Shown piece by piece: positions 50,866 through 59,317 of a DNA stretch of 64,000 nucleotides. The DNA lies in the NCBI RefSeq assembly GCF_051859025.1, contig NZ_JBHYGL010000034.1:248001-312000 (forward strand), given 5' to 3'. The first letter of the stretch is position 1, and every line of letters begins with the position of its first letter. Under the pieces are notes generated by a model, which saw only the letters and a list, made by a program, of their open reading frames with translations, made no database searches and was not told the DNA's origin. The position numbers were made by a program, and so were the translations under genes. Origin of the DNA: Falsiroseomonas sp051859025. GTDB taxonomy: Bacteria > Pseudomonadota > Alphaproteobacteria > Acetobacterales > Acetobacteraceae.

Positions 50866-52197
50866 ATGATGCACCTCGCCGCCTTCATGTTCACGCCGGG
50901 CAGCCATTCCGCGGGCTGGCGGCACCCCGAAGCCGTGCCGGAATGCGACATGGACTTTCGCCAGTACGCCCACATCGCGCAGGTGGCGGAGAGCGGGAAG
51001 CTCGACGCCATCTTCTTCCAGGACACGGTGGCGGTGAATGGCAGCGCGTCCCTGGACGGCGCCGGGCCGTATCGTCCGCGGCAGGGGCGCACGGCGTATC
51101 TGGAGCCGACGACGCTGCTCTCGGCGCTTGCCGTCATCACCCAGCGCATCGGGCTGATCGCGACGGCAACCACCACCTACAACGAGCCCTACAACCTGGC
51201 CCGCCGCTTCGCCTCCATCGACCACATCAGCAATGGCCGCGCGGGGTGGAACCTCGTCACCTCCCAGATCGAGGACGAGGCCGGCAATTTCGGCGCCGAC
51301 CACCACATGGCCCATGCCGAGCGCTATGAGAGGGCGGAGGAGTTCTTCGACGTCATGGCCGCGCTGTGGGACAGCTTCGGCGACGGCGCGCTGATCCGGG
51401 ACAAGGACAGCGGGGTCTATGTGGACACCGCCAAGGTCCACCTGCAGAACCACAAGGGCAAGCATTTCGCCGTGCGGGGGCCGCTCAACATCGCGCGCTG
51501 CCCGCAAGGCAGGCCGATCATCACCCAGGCCGGATCCTCCGGCCCCGGCATGGACCTCGCCGCCCGTACCGCGGACCTGGTCTTCACCGCGCAGTCGGAC
51601 CTGGCGGAGGCGCAGGCCTTCTACGCAGACCTCAAGGCCCGCGCCGCGAAGCACGGCCGGAACCCCGACCACATCAAGATCATGCCAGGGCTGATGACCA
51701 TCATCGGCGCGACGGAGGAGGAGGCAGAGGCCCGCTACCGTGAATTGCAGGGCCTGCTGGCGGATGAGAATTCCATGCGCCTGCTGGCCCGGCTTTGCGG
51801 GGACCTCGACATCTTCGCCTTCCCGCCGGACGCCCCCCTGCCGCCCTTGCCGCTGAGCAACGCCGCGCAGGCGCGGCAGCGGCACCTGGTGGAGAAGGCG
51901 AAGCGGGAGAACCTCTCCATCATCCAGGTGGCGCGCTACCTCGCGACGTCGCTCGGCCATCACCTGCTGGTGGGCACGCCGGCCCGGATCGCGGACACGA
52001 TGGAGGCCTGGGTGAAGGGGGGCGCCTGCGACGGCTTCACCCTGCTGTCCCCCTACTACCCTGCGCCGCTGGAGCGCTTCGTGGGCCAGGTGGTGCCGGA
52101 ATTGCAGCGGCGCGGGCTGTTCCGGACGGAGTATGCCGGCACCACGCTGCGGGACCATCTGGGCCTGCCGGTGCCGCCCAACCGCTACGAGATGTAA
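50866..52197 (+). CDS. LLM-class flavin-dependent monooxygenase (NtaA/SnaA/DszA type)
   Basis: This is a two-component, reduced-flavin-dependent oxygenase of 443 aa with a TIM-barrel fold. Family features are the opening MHLAAFMFTPGSHSAGWRHP, DAIFFQDTVAV, PTTLLSALAVITQRIGLIAT with TTTYNEPYNLARRFASIDHI, SNGRAGWNLVTS, and QAGSSGPGMDLAARTADLVF. Relatives open nitrilotriacetate, EDTA or dibenzothiophene sulfone and need a separate FMN reductase, which is not in the window. It is 5 bp after hyuA, the last gene of the operon. It suggests an N- or S-heterocycle or aminocarboxylate as the nutrient (inference). Confidence 0.93.
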   Translation: MMHLAAFMFTPGSHSAGWRHPEAVPECDMDFRQYAHIAQVAESGKLDAIFFQDTVAVNGSASLDGAGPYRPRQGRTAYLEPTTLLSALAVITQRIGLIATATTTYNEPYNLARRFASIDHISNGRAGWNLVTSQIEDEAGNFGADHHMAHAERYERAEEFFDVMAALWDSFGDGALIRDKDSGVYVDTAKVHLQNHKGKHFAVRGPLNIARCPQGRPIITQAGSSGPGMDLAARTADLVFTAQSDLAEAQAFYADLKARAAKHGRNPDHIKIMPGLMTIIGATEEEAEARYRELQGLLADENSMRLLARLCGDLDIFAFPPDAPLPPLPLSNAAQARQRHLVEKAKRENLSIIQVARYLATSLGHHLLVGTPARIADTMEAWVKGGACDGFTLLSPYYPAPLERFVGQVVPELQRRGLFRTEYAGTTLRDHLGLPVPPNRYEM

Positions 52198-52379
52198 CGC
52201 GACCGCGGGCGTTGCGCGGGCGCATCGGGCCAAGTCCCTGTTTTTGCTGGCATGAGCCGGCGGCGGGCCGGCGCCGCCAGCCGCCCGTGCTGGACAAGCC
52301 GGCCGGATCGCGCCAAACCGCGCCCAAACCCCTGACATCCCCCTCTGGCGCCCCCTGGCCGCCCCCCGGAGCACGCCCC

Positions 52380-52670
52380 ATGACTTCCCCCGTGTTCGAC
52401 CGCATCGCCGACATCATCGCGGAGAACAGCGAGGTCGCCCGCGACTCCATCACGCCGGAGGCGCATGTCATCAACGACCTCGGCATCGACAGCCTGGACT
52501 TCCTCGACATCGTCTTCGCCATCGACAAGGCCTTCGGCATCAAGGTGCCGGTGGAAGCCTGGACGCAGGAAGTGAACGCCGGCACCGCGCCGGCCGAGCA
52601 GTACTTCGTGATGGGCAATCTCGCGCTCCGGATCGAGGAACTGGTGGCGGCGAAGGCGGCCAAGGGCTGA
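52380..52670 (+). CDS. acpXL: Acyl carrier protein AcpXL (very-long-chain fatty acid type)
   Basis: This 96-residue ACP carries the growing 27-hydroxyoctacosanoate-type chain used for lipid A in rhizobia and Brucella. It matches rhizobial AcpXL, not housekeeping AcpP: FDRIADIIAENSEV, DLGIDSLDFLDIVFAIDKAF, GIKVPVEAWTQEVNAG and EQYFVMGNL. The phosphopantetheine Ser is Ser38. GGAG at 52368 precedes the ATG at 52380. The 180 bp upstream of it hold no gene and contain a GC-rich hairpin near 52257-52275. First gene of a six-gene cluster. Confidence 0.94.
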   Translation: MTSPVFDRIADIIAENSEVARDSITPEAHVINDLGIDSLDFLDIVFAIDKAFGIKVPVEAWTQEVNAGTAPAEQYFVMGNLALRIEELVAAKAAKG

Positions 52671-52700
52671 ACCCTGCGGCCAGCCCGCGGAACGGAATCC

Positions 52701-53156
52701 ATGCGCCTCGAATACTTCCAGATGGTGGACCGGGTGGTCTCGCTCGGCCCCGATTCCATCGTGGTGGAAAGCCGCGTCCCGGAAGCGAGCCCGGTCTTCG
52801 AGGGCCACTTCCCAGGCTACCCCATCGTGCCCGGCGTGCTGCTGGTGGAAACCATGGCCCAGGCCGGCGGCTGGCTGATCCTGGCGCTGGAGGGGATGCA
52901 GCGCATGCCCTTCCTGTCCACCGTCAAGACCGCCAAGTTCCGCGGTTTCGTCGGCCCCGGTGCCCCTTTGGTGGTGGAGGCGAAGCGCACGCATGACGGG
53001 TCGGGCTTCGCCGTCGCCGAAGCGCGCATCCTGTCCGACGGCAAGCGCATCGCGGATGCCGAGATCACCTATCGCATCATGCCCTTCCCCGCCGATGCGC
53101 TGCGCGAGGCGATGACCGCCACGGCGAAGCGGATCGGCCTGCCAGGGCATAGCTGA
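52701..53156 (+). CDS. fabZXL: 3-hydroxyacyl-ACP dehydratase, FabZXL-like
   Basis: This is a hot-dog-fold dehydratase for chain elongation. The FabZ active-site motif reads FEGHFPGYPIVPGVLLVETM, with His36 and Glu50, followed by AQAGGWLIL. It has 151 aa. It lies between acpXL and the two ketosynthase genes, the same order as in the rhizobial VLCFA cluster, and so is assigned to that pathway and not to bulk fatty acid synthesis. Confidence 0.92.
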   Translation: MRLEYFQMVDRVVSLGPDSIVVESRVPEASPVFEGHFPGYPIVPGVLLVETMAQAGGWLILALEGMQRMPFLSTVKTAKFRGFVGPGAPLVVEAKRTHDGSGFAVAEARILSDGKRIADAEITYRIMPFPADALREAMTATAKRIGLPGHS

Positions 53157-53165
53157 AGGTGGGGC

Positions 53166-54389
53166 ATGGTTGAGATGACGAATCCCTCCCCCATCTGGGT
53201 CACCGGCGTCGGCCTGGTGTCCGCGGCCGGAGAGGGCCGGGACGCGCATCGCGCCGCCCTGCTGGCCGGCGCGGCGCCCACGCTGGACGACGCCGCCTAC
53301 GCGCCCTTCGCCATCCATCCCGGCCCGGCGCTGGAACTGGACCGCCAGATCCCCAAGAAGGGCGACCAGCGGCAGATGGAGCCGTGGCAGCGCCTCGGCA
53401 CCTATGCCGCCGGCCTGGCGCTGGACGATGCCGGCGCGCGCGGCCTGGTGGCGGAGATGGACCTGATCGTCGCCGCCGGCGGGGGCGAACGCGACATGGC
53501 CCTCGATGAGAGCGTCGTCGCCGCCCTCGGCCACCTGCCCCCCGCGGAAGCCGCGACGAAGCTGAACGAGATGCTGGCCGGCGGGCTGCGGCCGACGCTG
53601 TTCCTGGCCCAGTTGTCGAATCTGCTGGCGGGCAACATTTCCATCGTCCATGGCGTGACCGGTGCCTCCCGCACCTTCATGGGTGAGGAACAGGCCGGCG
53701 CCGATGCGGTGCGCGTCGCGGCCGCCAGGCTGGCCGAAGGGCGCGGCCAGGCGGCGCTGGTGGGCGGCGCCTTCGTGGCCGCGCGCTGGGACCTGATGAT
53801 CCTCTATCACGCGGGCGGACTGCTGCGGCGCGCGCCCGCGGGCGTTGCCGCCTGGGCGCCGGTCTTCGACCGGGGCGCGGCACCCGGCGCCATCCCCGGC
53901 ACGCTCGGCGCCTTCCTGGTGCTGGAGACGGCGGAGGCCGCCCGGGTCCGCGGGGCGCGTGGCCTGGCGCGGATCCGCGGCGTGGCCTGCGAACAGGCGC
54001 GGCGAGACGGGACCGATGGCAGCGCGCAGGCGGCGGCGCGGGCCTTCGCGCGGCTCGACCTGCCGGCGGGGCCGCTCGCGGTGATCTCCGGCGCCACGGG
54101 CATCGCTGGGCCGGTGCAGGCGGAGCGTGAATTCCTGGCCGGGCTCGGCCGGCCTTTCGCGCTGCGGGCGGCGGGCAATCGCCTCGGCTGGGGCGCGGAG
54201 GCGACCTTCCCGGGCAGCATCGCGCTGGCCGCCCTCGCGCTGGCTGACGGCGCGCTGCCGGCCGCCATGGGCGATGGCGAGGCCGCCTTCGACGGCCCCC
54301 TCACCGACATCCTGGTCACGGGCTTCGCGGGTTGGCGGGGCGAGGCGCTTGCCCATCTCCAGGCGATCCCGGCGGAGGATCAGCCATGA
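53166..54389 (+). CDS. fabF2XL: Ketosynthase-fold protein without catalytic triad, FabF2XL-like
   Basis: This beta-ketoacyl-ACP synthase homologue of 407 aa lacks the catalytic residues. The stretch GNISIVHGVTGASRTFMGEE, then QAGADAV, aligns with the FabF nucleophile region, where the Cys position becomes Glu175. The His motifs HGTGT and GH are also replaced (SGATGIAG; NRLGWGAEATFPGS). It thus resembles the chain-length-factor partner of type II polyketide synthases. It overlaps fabF1XL by ATGA, so the two are made together and probably form a heterodimer that sets chain length (inference). Confidence 0.88.
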   Translation: MVEMTNPSPIWVTGVGLVSAAGEGRDAHRAALLAGAAPTLDDAAYAPFAIHPGPALELDRQIPKKGDQRQMEPWQRLGTYAAGLALDDAGARGLVAEMDLIVAAGGGERDMALDESVVAALGHLPPAEAATKLNEMLAGGLRPTLFLAQLSNLLAGNISIVHGVTGASRTFMGEEQAGADAVRVAAARLAEGRGQAALVGGAFVAARWDLMILYHAGGLLRRAPAGVAAWAPVFDRGAAPGAIPGTLGAFLVLETAEAARVRGARGLARIRGVACEQARRDGTDGSAQAAARAFARLDLPAGPLAVISGATGIAGPVQAEREFLAGLGRPFALRAAGNRLGWGAEATFPGSIALAALALADGALPAAMGDGEAAFDGPLTDILVTGFAGWRGEALAHLQAIPAEDQP

Positions 54390-55663
54390 ACACGACCGAT
54401 CATAAGGGCCGCCCGATCGTCGCCGTCACCGGCATCGGGCTGGTGACGCCACTCGGCTTCGGCGTCGATGCCAACTGGCAGGCGCTGTTGGCGGGCCGAT
54501 CCGGCATCCGCCGCATCACCCGCTTCCCCACCGACCACCTGCGGACCACCATCGCCGGCACCGTCGATCTGCCGGAGGAAGCGGGCGGCGCGGTCCTCAC
54601 CTCCTCCGACCGCGTGCGGCTGATGGCGCAGCGGGCGGCGGATGAGGCGCTGGCGCAATCCGGCCTGCCAGGGCCGTTTCCTGGGCCCTTCCCCGGCCCG
54701 CTGATGCTCGGCATGCCGCCGGTGGAGTTGGAATGGCCCGGCCGCTTCCGCCTGGCCGCCGAGACCGGCGAGGATGCGCCGAGCTATGCCGCGCTGACGG
54801 AAGCCGCGGCGGGGCGCGACGACCTGTATCGCACCACCGCCTTCGCCGGCATCGGCGAACAGCTGGCCGCGCGCTTCGGCACGCGGGGCGCGCCCATCGC
54901 CATCTCCACCGCCTGCGCCACCGGCGCCTCCGCCATCCAACTTGGTGTCGAGGCGATCCAGCGCGGGGAGACGGAGGCCGCCATCGCCATCGGCGCTGAT
55001 GGCACGGTGCAGCCGGAGGCGCTGATCCGCTTCTCCCTCCTCTCCGCGCTCTCCACGCGCAACGAGGACCCGACGGCGGCGTCACGCCCCTTCGAGAAGT
55101 CCCGCGGTGGCTTCGTGATGAGCGAGGGCGCGGCCTGCCTGGTGCTGGAAAGCCTGGCCCACGCCACGGCGCGCGGCGCTACCATCCTCGGCGTGCTGCG
55201 GGGATGCGGGGAGAAGTCGGACAGCTTCCACCGCACACGGTCGAACCCCGATGGCGGCGCGGTGATCCGCGCCATGCGCAACGCGATCGAGGATGCGGGG
55301 CTCACGCCCACCGACATCTCCTACGTCAATGCGCATGGCACGGGGACGCCGGAGAACGACAAGATGGAGACCTTCGGCATGCGCGCGGTCTTCGGCAATG
55401 ACGCGCCGCCGATCTCCTCCAACAAATCGATGATCGGCCATACGCTCTCGGCCTCCGGCGCCATCGAGGCGGCGTTCAGCCTGCTCGCGATCCGCGACCA
55501 GATGCTGCCGCCGACCATCAACCATGTGGAGCCCGACCCGGCCATCACGCTCGACGTGGTGCCGAATGTCGCGCGGCCCGCGAAAGTGGTGAACGTGCTC
55601 TCCAACAGCTTCGGCTTCGGCGGGCAGAATGTGTGTCTCGTCCTCAGTGGGGCTCCTGCCTGA
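54386..55663 (+). CDS. fabF1XL: Beta-ketoacyl-ACP synthase II type, FabF1XL-like
   Basis: This is the active condensing enzyme of the pair, with 425 aa. The triad is complete: Cys177 (ISTACATGASA), His317 (NAHGTGTPEND) and His352 (KSMIGHTLSASG). GFGGQNVCLVL is the C-terminal FabF block. A short Pro/Gly/Phe repeat (GPFPGPFPGPL, residues 96-106) replaces part of the usual dimer-side loop. It is preceded by the triad-less homologue and followed by the dehydrogenase gene (TGATG). Confidence 0.93.
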   Translation: MNTTDHKGRPIVAVTGIGLVTPLGFGVDANWQALLAGRSGIRRITRFPTDHLRTTIAGTVDLPEEAGGAVLTSSDRVRLMAQRAADEALAQSGLPGPFPGPFPGPLMLGMPPVELEWPGRFRLAAETGEDAPSYAALTEAAAGRDDLYRTTAFAGIGEQLAARFGTRGAPIAISTACATGASAIQLGVEAIQRGETEAAIAIGADGTVQPEALIRFSLLSALSTRNEDPTAASRPFEKSRGGFVMSEGAACLVLESLAHATARGATILGVLRGCGEKSDSFHRTRSNPDGGAVIRAMRNAIEDAGLTPTDISYVNAHGTGTPENDKMETFGMRAVFGNDAPPISSNKSMIGHTLSASGAIEAAFSLLAIRDQMLPPTINHVEPDPAITLDVVPNVARPAKVVNVLSNSFGFGGQNVCLVLSGAPA

Positions 55664-56685
55664 TGCGTGCGCTGCGGCTGCATGGCGACCGTGACCTCCG
55701 GATCGAGGATATCGATCCGCCGCCGCCGCCCGGCGAGGGCGAGGTGCGGATCCGGCTGCGGGCCATCTCGCTCAACCACATCGATGTCTGGGGCTGGCGC
55801 GGCATGGCCTTCGCGCAGCGCAAGCTGCCGCTGGCCGTGGGCGCGGAGGCGTCGGGCGAGGTGATCGCCGTCGGCCCCGGCGTGACGGGCTGGAAGGAAG
55901 GCGACCGCATCGTGCCCTATGGCGCGCGCACCTGCGGCACCTGCCCCGCCTGCCGGGAGGGCCGCGACAACCACTGCGAGAACGTCCAGGGCGTGGCGGG
56001 CTTCCATGTGGACGGCTTCGCGCGGGAGGAAGCCAATGTCCCCGCCCGCCTGCTGGTCCGCGTGCCCGATGGCGTGTCCTTCGAGGATGCGGCCTGCGCC
56101 ACCGTCACCTTCGGCACCGTCGAGCATATGCTGTTCGACAATGCCAAGCTGAAGCCTGGCGAGACCATCCTGGTGCAGGCGGCGGGATCGGGCATCGGCT
56201 CCGTCGCCATCCGCGTCGCCAAGGCGCTGGGCTGCACCGTCATCGCCACCGCCGGCGATGACGAGAAATGCGCCAAGGCGCTGGCGCTCGGCGCCGATCA
56301 TGCCGTGAACTACACGGACAAGAATTTTTCGACAGTTGCACGGCGCGTCACGGGCAAGCGTGGTGTGGATGTCGTCTTTGAGCATGTAGGCGCCACCACC
56401 TGGGCGGGATCGCTGCTGAGCCTGCGCATGGGCGGGCGGCTGGTGACCTGCGGCAGCACCTCCGGCGTTTCCGCCGAGACGAATCTGATGATGATCTTCC
56501 AGCGGCAGATCCACATCTTCGGCAGCTTCGGCTGCGCCATGCGCAATGTGAGCGACGGGCTGGCGAAGATGGCGCAGGGCATCCGGCCGGTCCTCGATAC
56601 CGTCGTGCCGCTGGAGCGCTTTACCGAAGGGCTGGAACGGCTGGAATCCCGCCGGGTCTTCGGGAAGATCGTCGTCACGCTGTGA
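55663..56685 (+). CDS. adh2XL: Zinc-binding MDR-type dehydrogenase, Adh2XL-like
   Basis: This medium-chain dehydrogenase/reductase has 340 aa. The structural zinc site is Cys91, Cys94, Cys97 and Cys105 (TCGTCPACREGRDNHC), while the catalytic-zinc Cys of classical alcohol dehydrogenases is missing (SLNHIDVWGW). The Rossmann motif is VQAAGSGIGSVAIRVAK. In this cluster type it is thought to act in the reduction steps of the very-long-chain acyl unit. It is coupled to its neighbours by TGATG and GTGA overlaps. Confidence 0.9.
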   Translation: MRALRLHGDRDLRIEDIDPPPPPGEGEVRIRLRAISLNHIDVWGWRGMAFAQRKLPLAVGAEASGEVIAVGPGVTGWKEGDRIVPYGARTCGTCPACREGRDNHCENVQGVAGFHVDGFAREEANVPARLLVRVPDGVSFEDAACATVTFGTVEHMLFDNAKLKPGETILVQAAGSGIGSVAIRVAKALGCTVIATAGDDEKCAKALALGADHAVNYTDKNFSTVARRVTGKRGVDVVFEHVGATTWAGSLLSLRMGGRLVTCGSTSGVSAETNLMMIFQRQIHIFGSFGCAMRNVSDGLAKMAQGIRPVLDTVVPLERFTEGLERLESRRVFGKIVVTL

Positions 56686-57584
56686 GCAGCGCCCTTCGGC
56701 GTCTGGGCGATGAGGCGCTGGCCGCGCTGATCCGCGGCGGCTTCGCGGTGGTGAAGGCGCTGGGGCCGGACCGCGCCGGGGCGATCGGCGCGGCCGCCGC
56801 GCGGACCCTGGGCCCGCTGACCTCCGCCAACCGGATCGCGCGGGAGAATATCGACGCGGCCTTCCCGGAGAAGACCGCTGCCGAACGCGCGGCGATCCTG
56901 CGGGAGAGCTGGGAAAATCTCGGCCGGACGGCGAGCGAATACGTCCATCTCGGCGATCTCTGGGACTTCGACATCGAGAACCCCGGCGCGGGCCGGATCG
57001 AACTTCTTCCCGACAGCATCGAGCGTTTCGTCAGGCTGCGCGACGATGGCAAGCCCGCGATCTTCTTCGCGGCCCACCTCGCCAACTGGGAACTGCCGGC
57101 CGTCGCGGCACAGCGCAACGGGCTGGCCTCGGCCGCGCTCTATCGCCGCCCGAACAACGAGGCGATCGCGCGGGACATCCTCGCGATGCGGGAAGGCGTG
57201 ATGGGCACGCTGATCGCGGCGGGGCATTCCGCGCCGATCCGCATGATGGAGGCCCTCGATGAGGGCCTGCACCTCGGCATGCTGATCGACCAGCGCTTCG
57301 GGCGCGGGCCGAAGGTGGAGTTCCTGGGCCGCACCGCCGCCGCCAACCCGCTGCTGGCCAGGCTGGCCAGGCGCTTCGACTGCCCGGTGCATGGCGCGCG
57401 GGCGATCCGGCTGCCGGGCGGGCGGTTCCGGCTGGAGCTGACGGAAGCGATCGAGTTGCCACGGGATGCCAAGGGCCAGGTGGATATCCAGGCGGCGACG
57501 CAGTTGATGAACGACATCGTCGCGGGCTGGATCCGGGAACATCCGGGGCAGTGGCTGTGGCAGCACCGGCGCTGGCGGGACTGA
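56682..57584 (+). CDS. lpxXL: Lipid A acyltransferase LpxXL-like
   Basis: This LpxL/HtrB-family acyltransferase transfers the finished very-long-chain acyl group to lipid A at the inner membrane. GTG start at 56682 overlapping the previous stop. The catalytic HX4E motif is HLANWE (residues 132-137), and LYRRPNN and GLHLGMLIDQRFGRGPKVEF are further family blocks. It has 300 aa and an N-terminal membrane-associating segment. It is the last gene of the cluster and is followed by a weak terminator. Confidence 0.92.
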   Translation: MSSALRRLGDEALAALIRGGFAVVKALGPDRAGAIGAAAARTLGPLTSANRIARENIDAAFPEKTAAERAAILRESWENLGRTASEYVHLGDLWDFDIENPGAGRIELLPDSIERFVRLRDDGKPAIFFAAHLANWELPAVAAQRNGLASAALYRRPNNEAIARDILAMREGVMGTLIAAGHSAPIRMMEALDEGLHLGMLIDQRFGRGPKVEFLGRTAAANPLLARLARRFDCPVHGARAIRLPGGRFRLELTEAIELPRDAKGQVDIQAATQLMNDIVAGWIREHPGQWLWQHRRWRD

Positions 57585-57610
57585 CCGCGCGGCTTTTTAG
57601 AAATACTACG

Positions 57611-57653
57611 GATTTAGCCGATTTAGCCGATTAGGTGCATTTAGCACCGTTTT
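57611..57653 (+). terminator. Short AT-rich repeats and terminator-like hairpin after lpxXL
   Basis: Two copies of GATTTAGCC stand in tandem (57611-57628), followed by the hairpin GGTGC-ATTTA-GCACC (57634-57648) and TTTT (57650-57653). This is the only T-tailed hairpin seen near a gene end in the window. The rest of the gap to 57795 shows nothing recognisable. Confidence 0.55.
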
Positions 57654-57795
57654 CGCGGGGCCTGTCCGGGCCGGGGAATTCCAGATGCGCGGGGCCACGC
57701 AGCGCGGCATGCGAGAACCGCATGATGGTGGGCGTGGGTCGGGTAGCGGCGCACAGAACGTAGCGCGAACGAGAGTTGGGACTCCAGGGAAATCA

Positions 57796-57819
57796 TACCG
57801 CTGCGCCTAAATCCTGACC
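57796..57819 (+). repeat. IS630 left terminal inverted repeat
   Basis: TACCGCTGCGCCTAAATCCT plus GACC. It pairs with the right end with four mismatches. It includes the TA target. Confidence 0.9.
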
Positions 57820-58860
57820 TGTTGAAGGTAGGGATAGCTGGTGAGTGAGCGTAGGCGGTCGGGGGTGAGCGCGTTCCATACCTGGCAGAGCGCCTCGACG
57901 ACTTGGTCGTAGTCGTCGAGGAAACGGTGGCTGAGGTGGCGCTCCGGCAGGCAGAGCCAGACGCGCTCGACCGGGTTCAGTTCTGGGGAGTAGGGCGGCA
58001 GGCGGACGAGGGTCACGTTCGCGGGCACCCGGCTGTGTGCCAGCCTGCACCATCGCGCACGAGCACGGCGTGCTCATCGCAGAGGAGCGTTGCCGCGAAG
58101 CGCTTCAGGAACTCGGTCATGGCGGCAGTCGAGACGTGCGGCAGCACCAGGGCGAAGTCTTCACCGGTGGCGGGGCGCACGGCGGCAAACAGGTGAGCCC
58201 AGGTGTAGCGCTGATCGCAGAGGCCGGGCGGGCGCTGCCCACGGGTGAACCAGCGGTGGCACACGCGTCCCTTCTGGCCGAAGCGGGCCTCGTCCTGAAA
58301 CCAGAGGGTCGGGCGCTTGCCCGGATGCGCCGCGCGCGCGGCGTCGAGGGCGGCCTGCAGCCCCCTTTTGCGAACACCTCCCGCGCTGCCGGGTCTGCCA
58401 TCGTGTGGCTCGGCCGCGCCTTCTGCCGCGACATACCGAGGTCGCGCACGATCCGGCTCATGTGTCCGGGGTGGTAGGCCACACCCCAGCGCGCCTCCAC
58501 CTCGCGACAAAGATGGGCCAGGGTCCAGGCACTCAGCCCGCCCCGCTCCATGTCGGGGCCAGCGAGCACCAGCCTCCGCAACTGCTCTCGCTGCCCCTCG
58601 TCGAGCCGCGACGGCCGCCCCGGACGCGCCCGGTCATTCAGACCGTCCAGCCCCTCGGCGTTGTAGCTCGTCACCGCATCGCGCAGCGCTTGGCGCTCCA
58701 TGCCCGCCAGCCGCGCCGCCTCCGCGCGGCTCAGGCTCTCCCACGCACCCGCAATCGCCAGCATCCGCGCCGCGGCCGCGCGGTCCCTCTCGCGCCGTGC
58801 CAGCCGCCGCAACTCCGGTGCCGACACCTCGTCGCGCATTGCCAGACTCTTCGATCCCAT
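57807..58860 (-). pseudogene. IS630-family transposase, interrupted by two frame breaks
   Basis: Three frames together give a full IS630 transposase. The N-terminal helix-turn-helix part (58860 to about 58367) has AEAARLAGMERQALRDAVTS and GRPSRLDEGQREQL. The middle (about 58369-58031) carries the first two acidic residues, in TLWFQDEARFGQKGR and HAVLVRDGAGWHT. The C-terminal part (about 58036-57807) has LPPYSPELNPVERVW with the last Glu. The first break is at AAAAG (58369-58365), where a -1 slip restores the frame and may be programmed. The second, near 58030, lacks a slippery site and removes residues, so it looks like a disabling mutation. Confidence 0.88.
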
Positions 58861-58928
58861 CGCGTCCCCCCCTCGAGGTCGGACACCATCCCGATCAGAG
58901 CCCGCCGCGTCGAATCAACTCACTTCCG

Positions 58929-58952
58929 GGTCAGCTTTTCAGCGCAGCGGTA
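58929..58952 (-). repeat. IS630 right terminal inverted repeat
   Basis: Read from the outside, TACCGCTGCGCTGAAAAGCT plus GACC. It ends in the TA target. Confidence 0.9.
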
Positions 58953-59317
58953 TTACTGCCACCGTGACCGCGGAAAGCTCCGTGGGTCAAAGCAGCTTAC
59001 TGGGAGTAAGAGCCCCGCGCAGTTTGCGAATTAACAGGCCCGGCGCACTTTCAAAACCGCCGCCTGACGCGTGTCCGGCCCCAGGGGCCCAATCCAGTCC
59101 TGCGCCAAAATACCTTGACTGCGGGCATGAGAGCGGCTGGCCGGGGAAGCCGCGTCCAGCAGGGATTTTATTGACTTGATCACGCAAACAGGAATCTAAC
59201 GCAAAGAACTAACGATACGATTCGCTATAAACGTAAATTTTTCATTTTGAAAAAGAACTGTTGGCCAAATTTTTTGAGAAGCCCCCCTATTGAAGAAAAT
59301 AAAATTAGGCGCCCATA
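58953..59317. other. Gene-free stretch passing into A+T-rich DNA
   Basis: Nothing recognisable was found here. Base composition falls sharply after about 59165, where TTTTATT, TTTTTCATTTTG and AATTTTTTG runs appear. This is unlike anything else in the window and suggests acquired DNA. Confidence 0.6.

Larger units (their letters stand above)
57796..58952 (-). mobile_element. IS630-family insertion sequence with complete ends
   Basis: A 1157-bp element bounded by TA dinucleotides, the target duplicated by IS630/Tc1-like elements. Terminal inverted repeats at 57796-57819 and 58929-58952 begin TACCGCTGCGC and match at 20 of 24 positions. It encodes one transposase on the minus strand that is now interrupted. 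It is inserted downstream of lpxXL and marks the left edge of an A+T-rich islet. Confidence 0.9.

Noticed and set aside
52380..57584. Type II polyketide synthase cluster (KS/CLF/ACP)
   Set aside because: The KS plus triad-less KS plus ACP set suggests it, but the ACP is clearly AcpXL and the terminal gene is a lipid A acyltransferase in the rhizobial order, so VLCFA-lipid A synthesis explains all six genes.
58987..59187. Possible 66-codon minus-strand gene after the IS630 element
   Set aside because: It has no recognisable motif or convincing ribosome-binding site, and composition changes across it; treated as non-coding.
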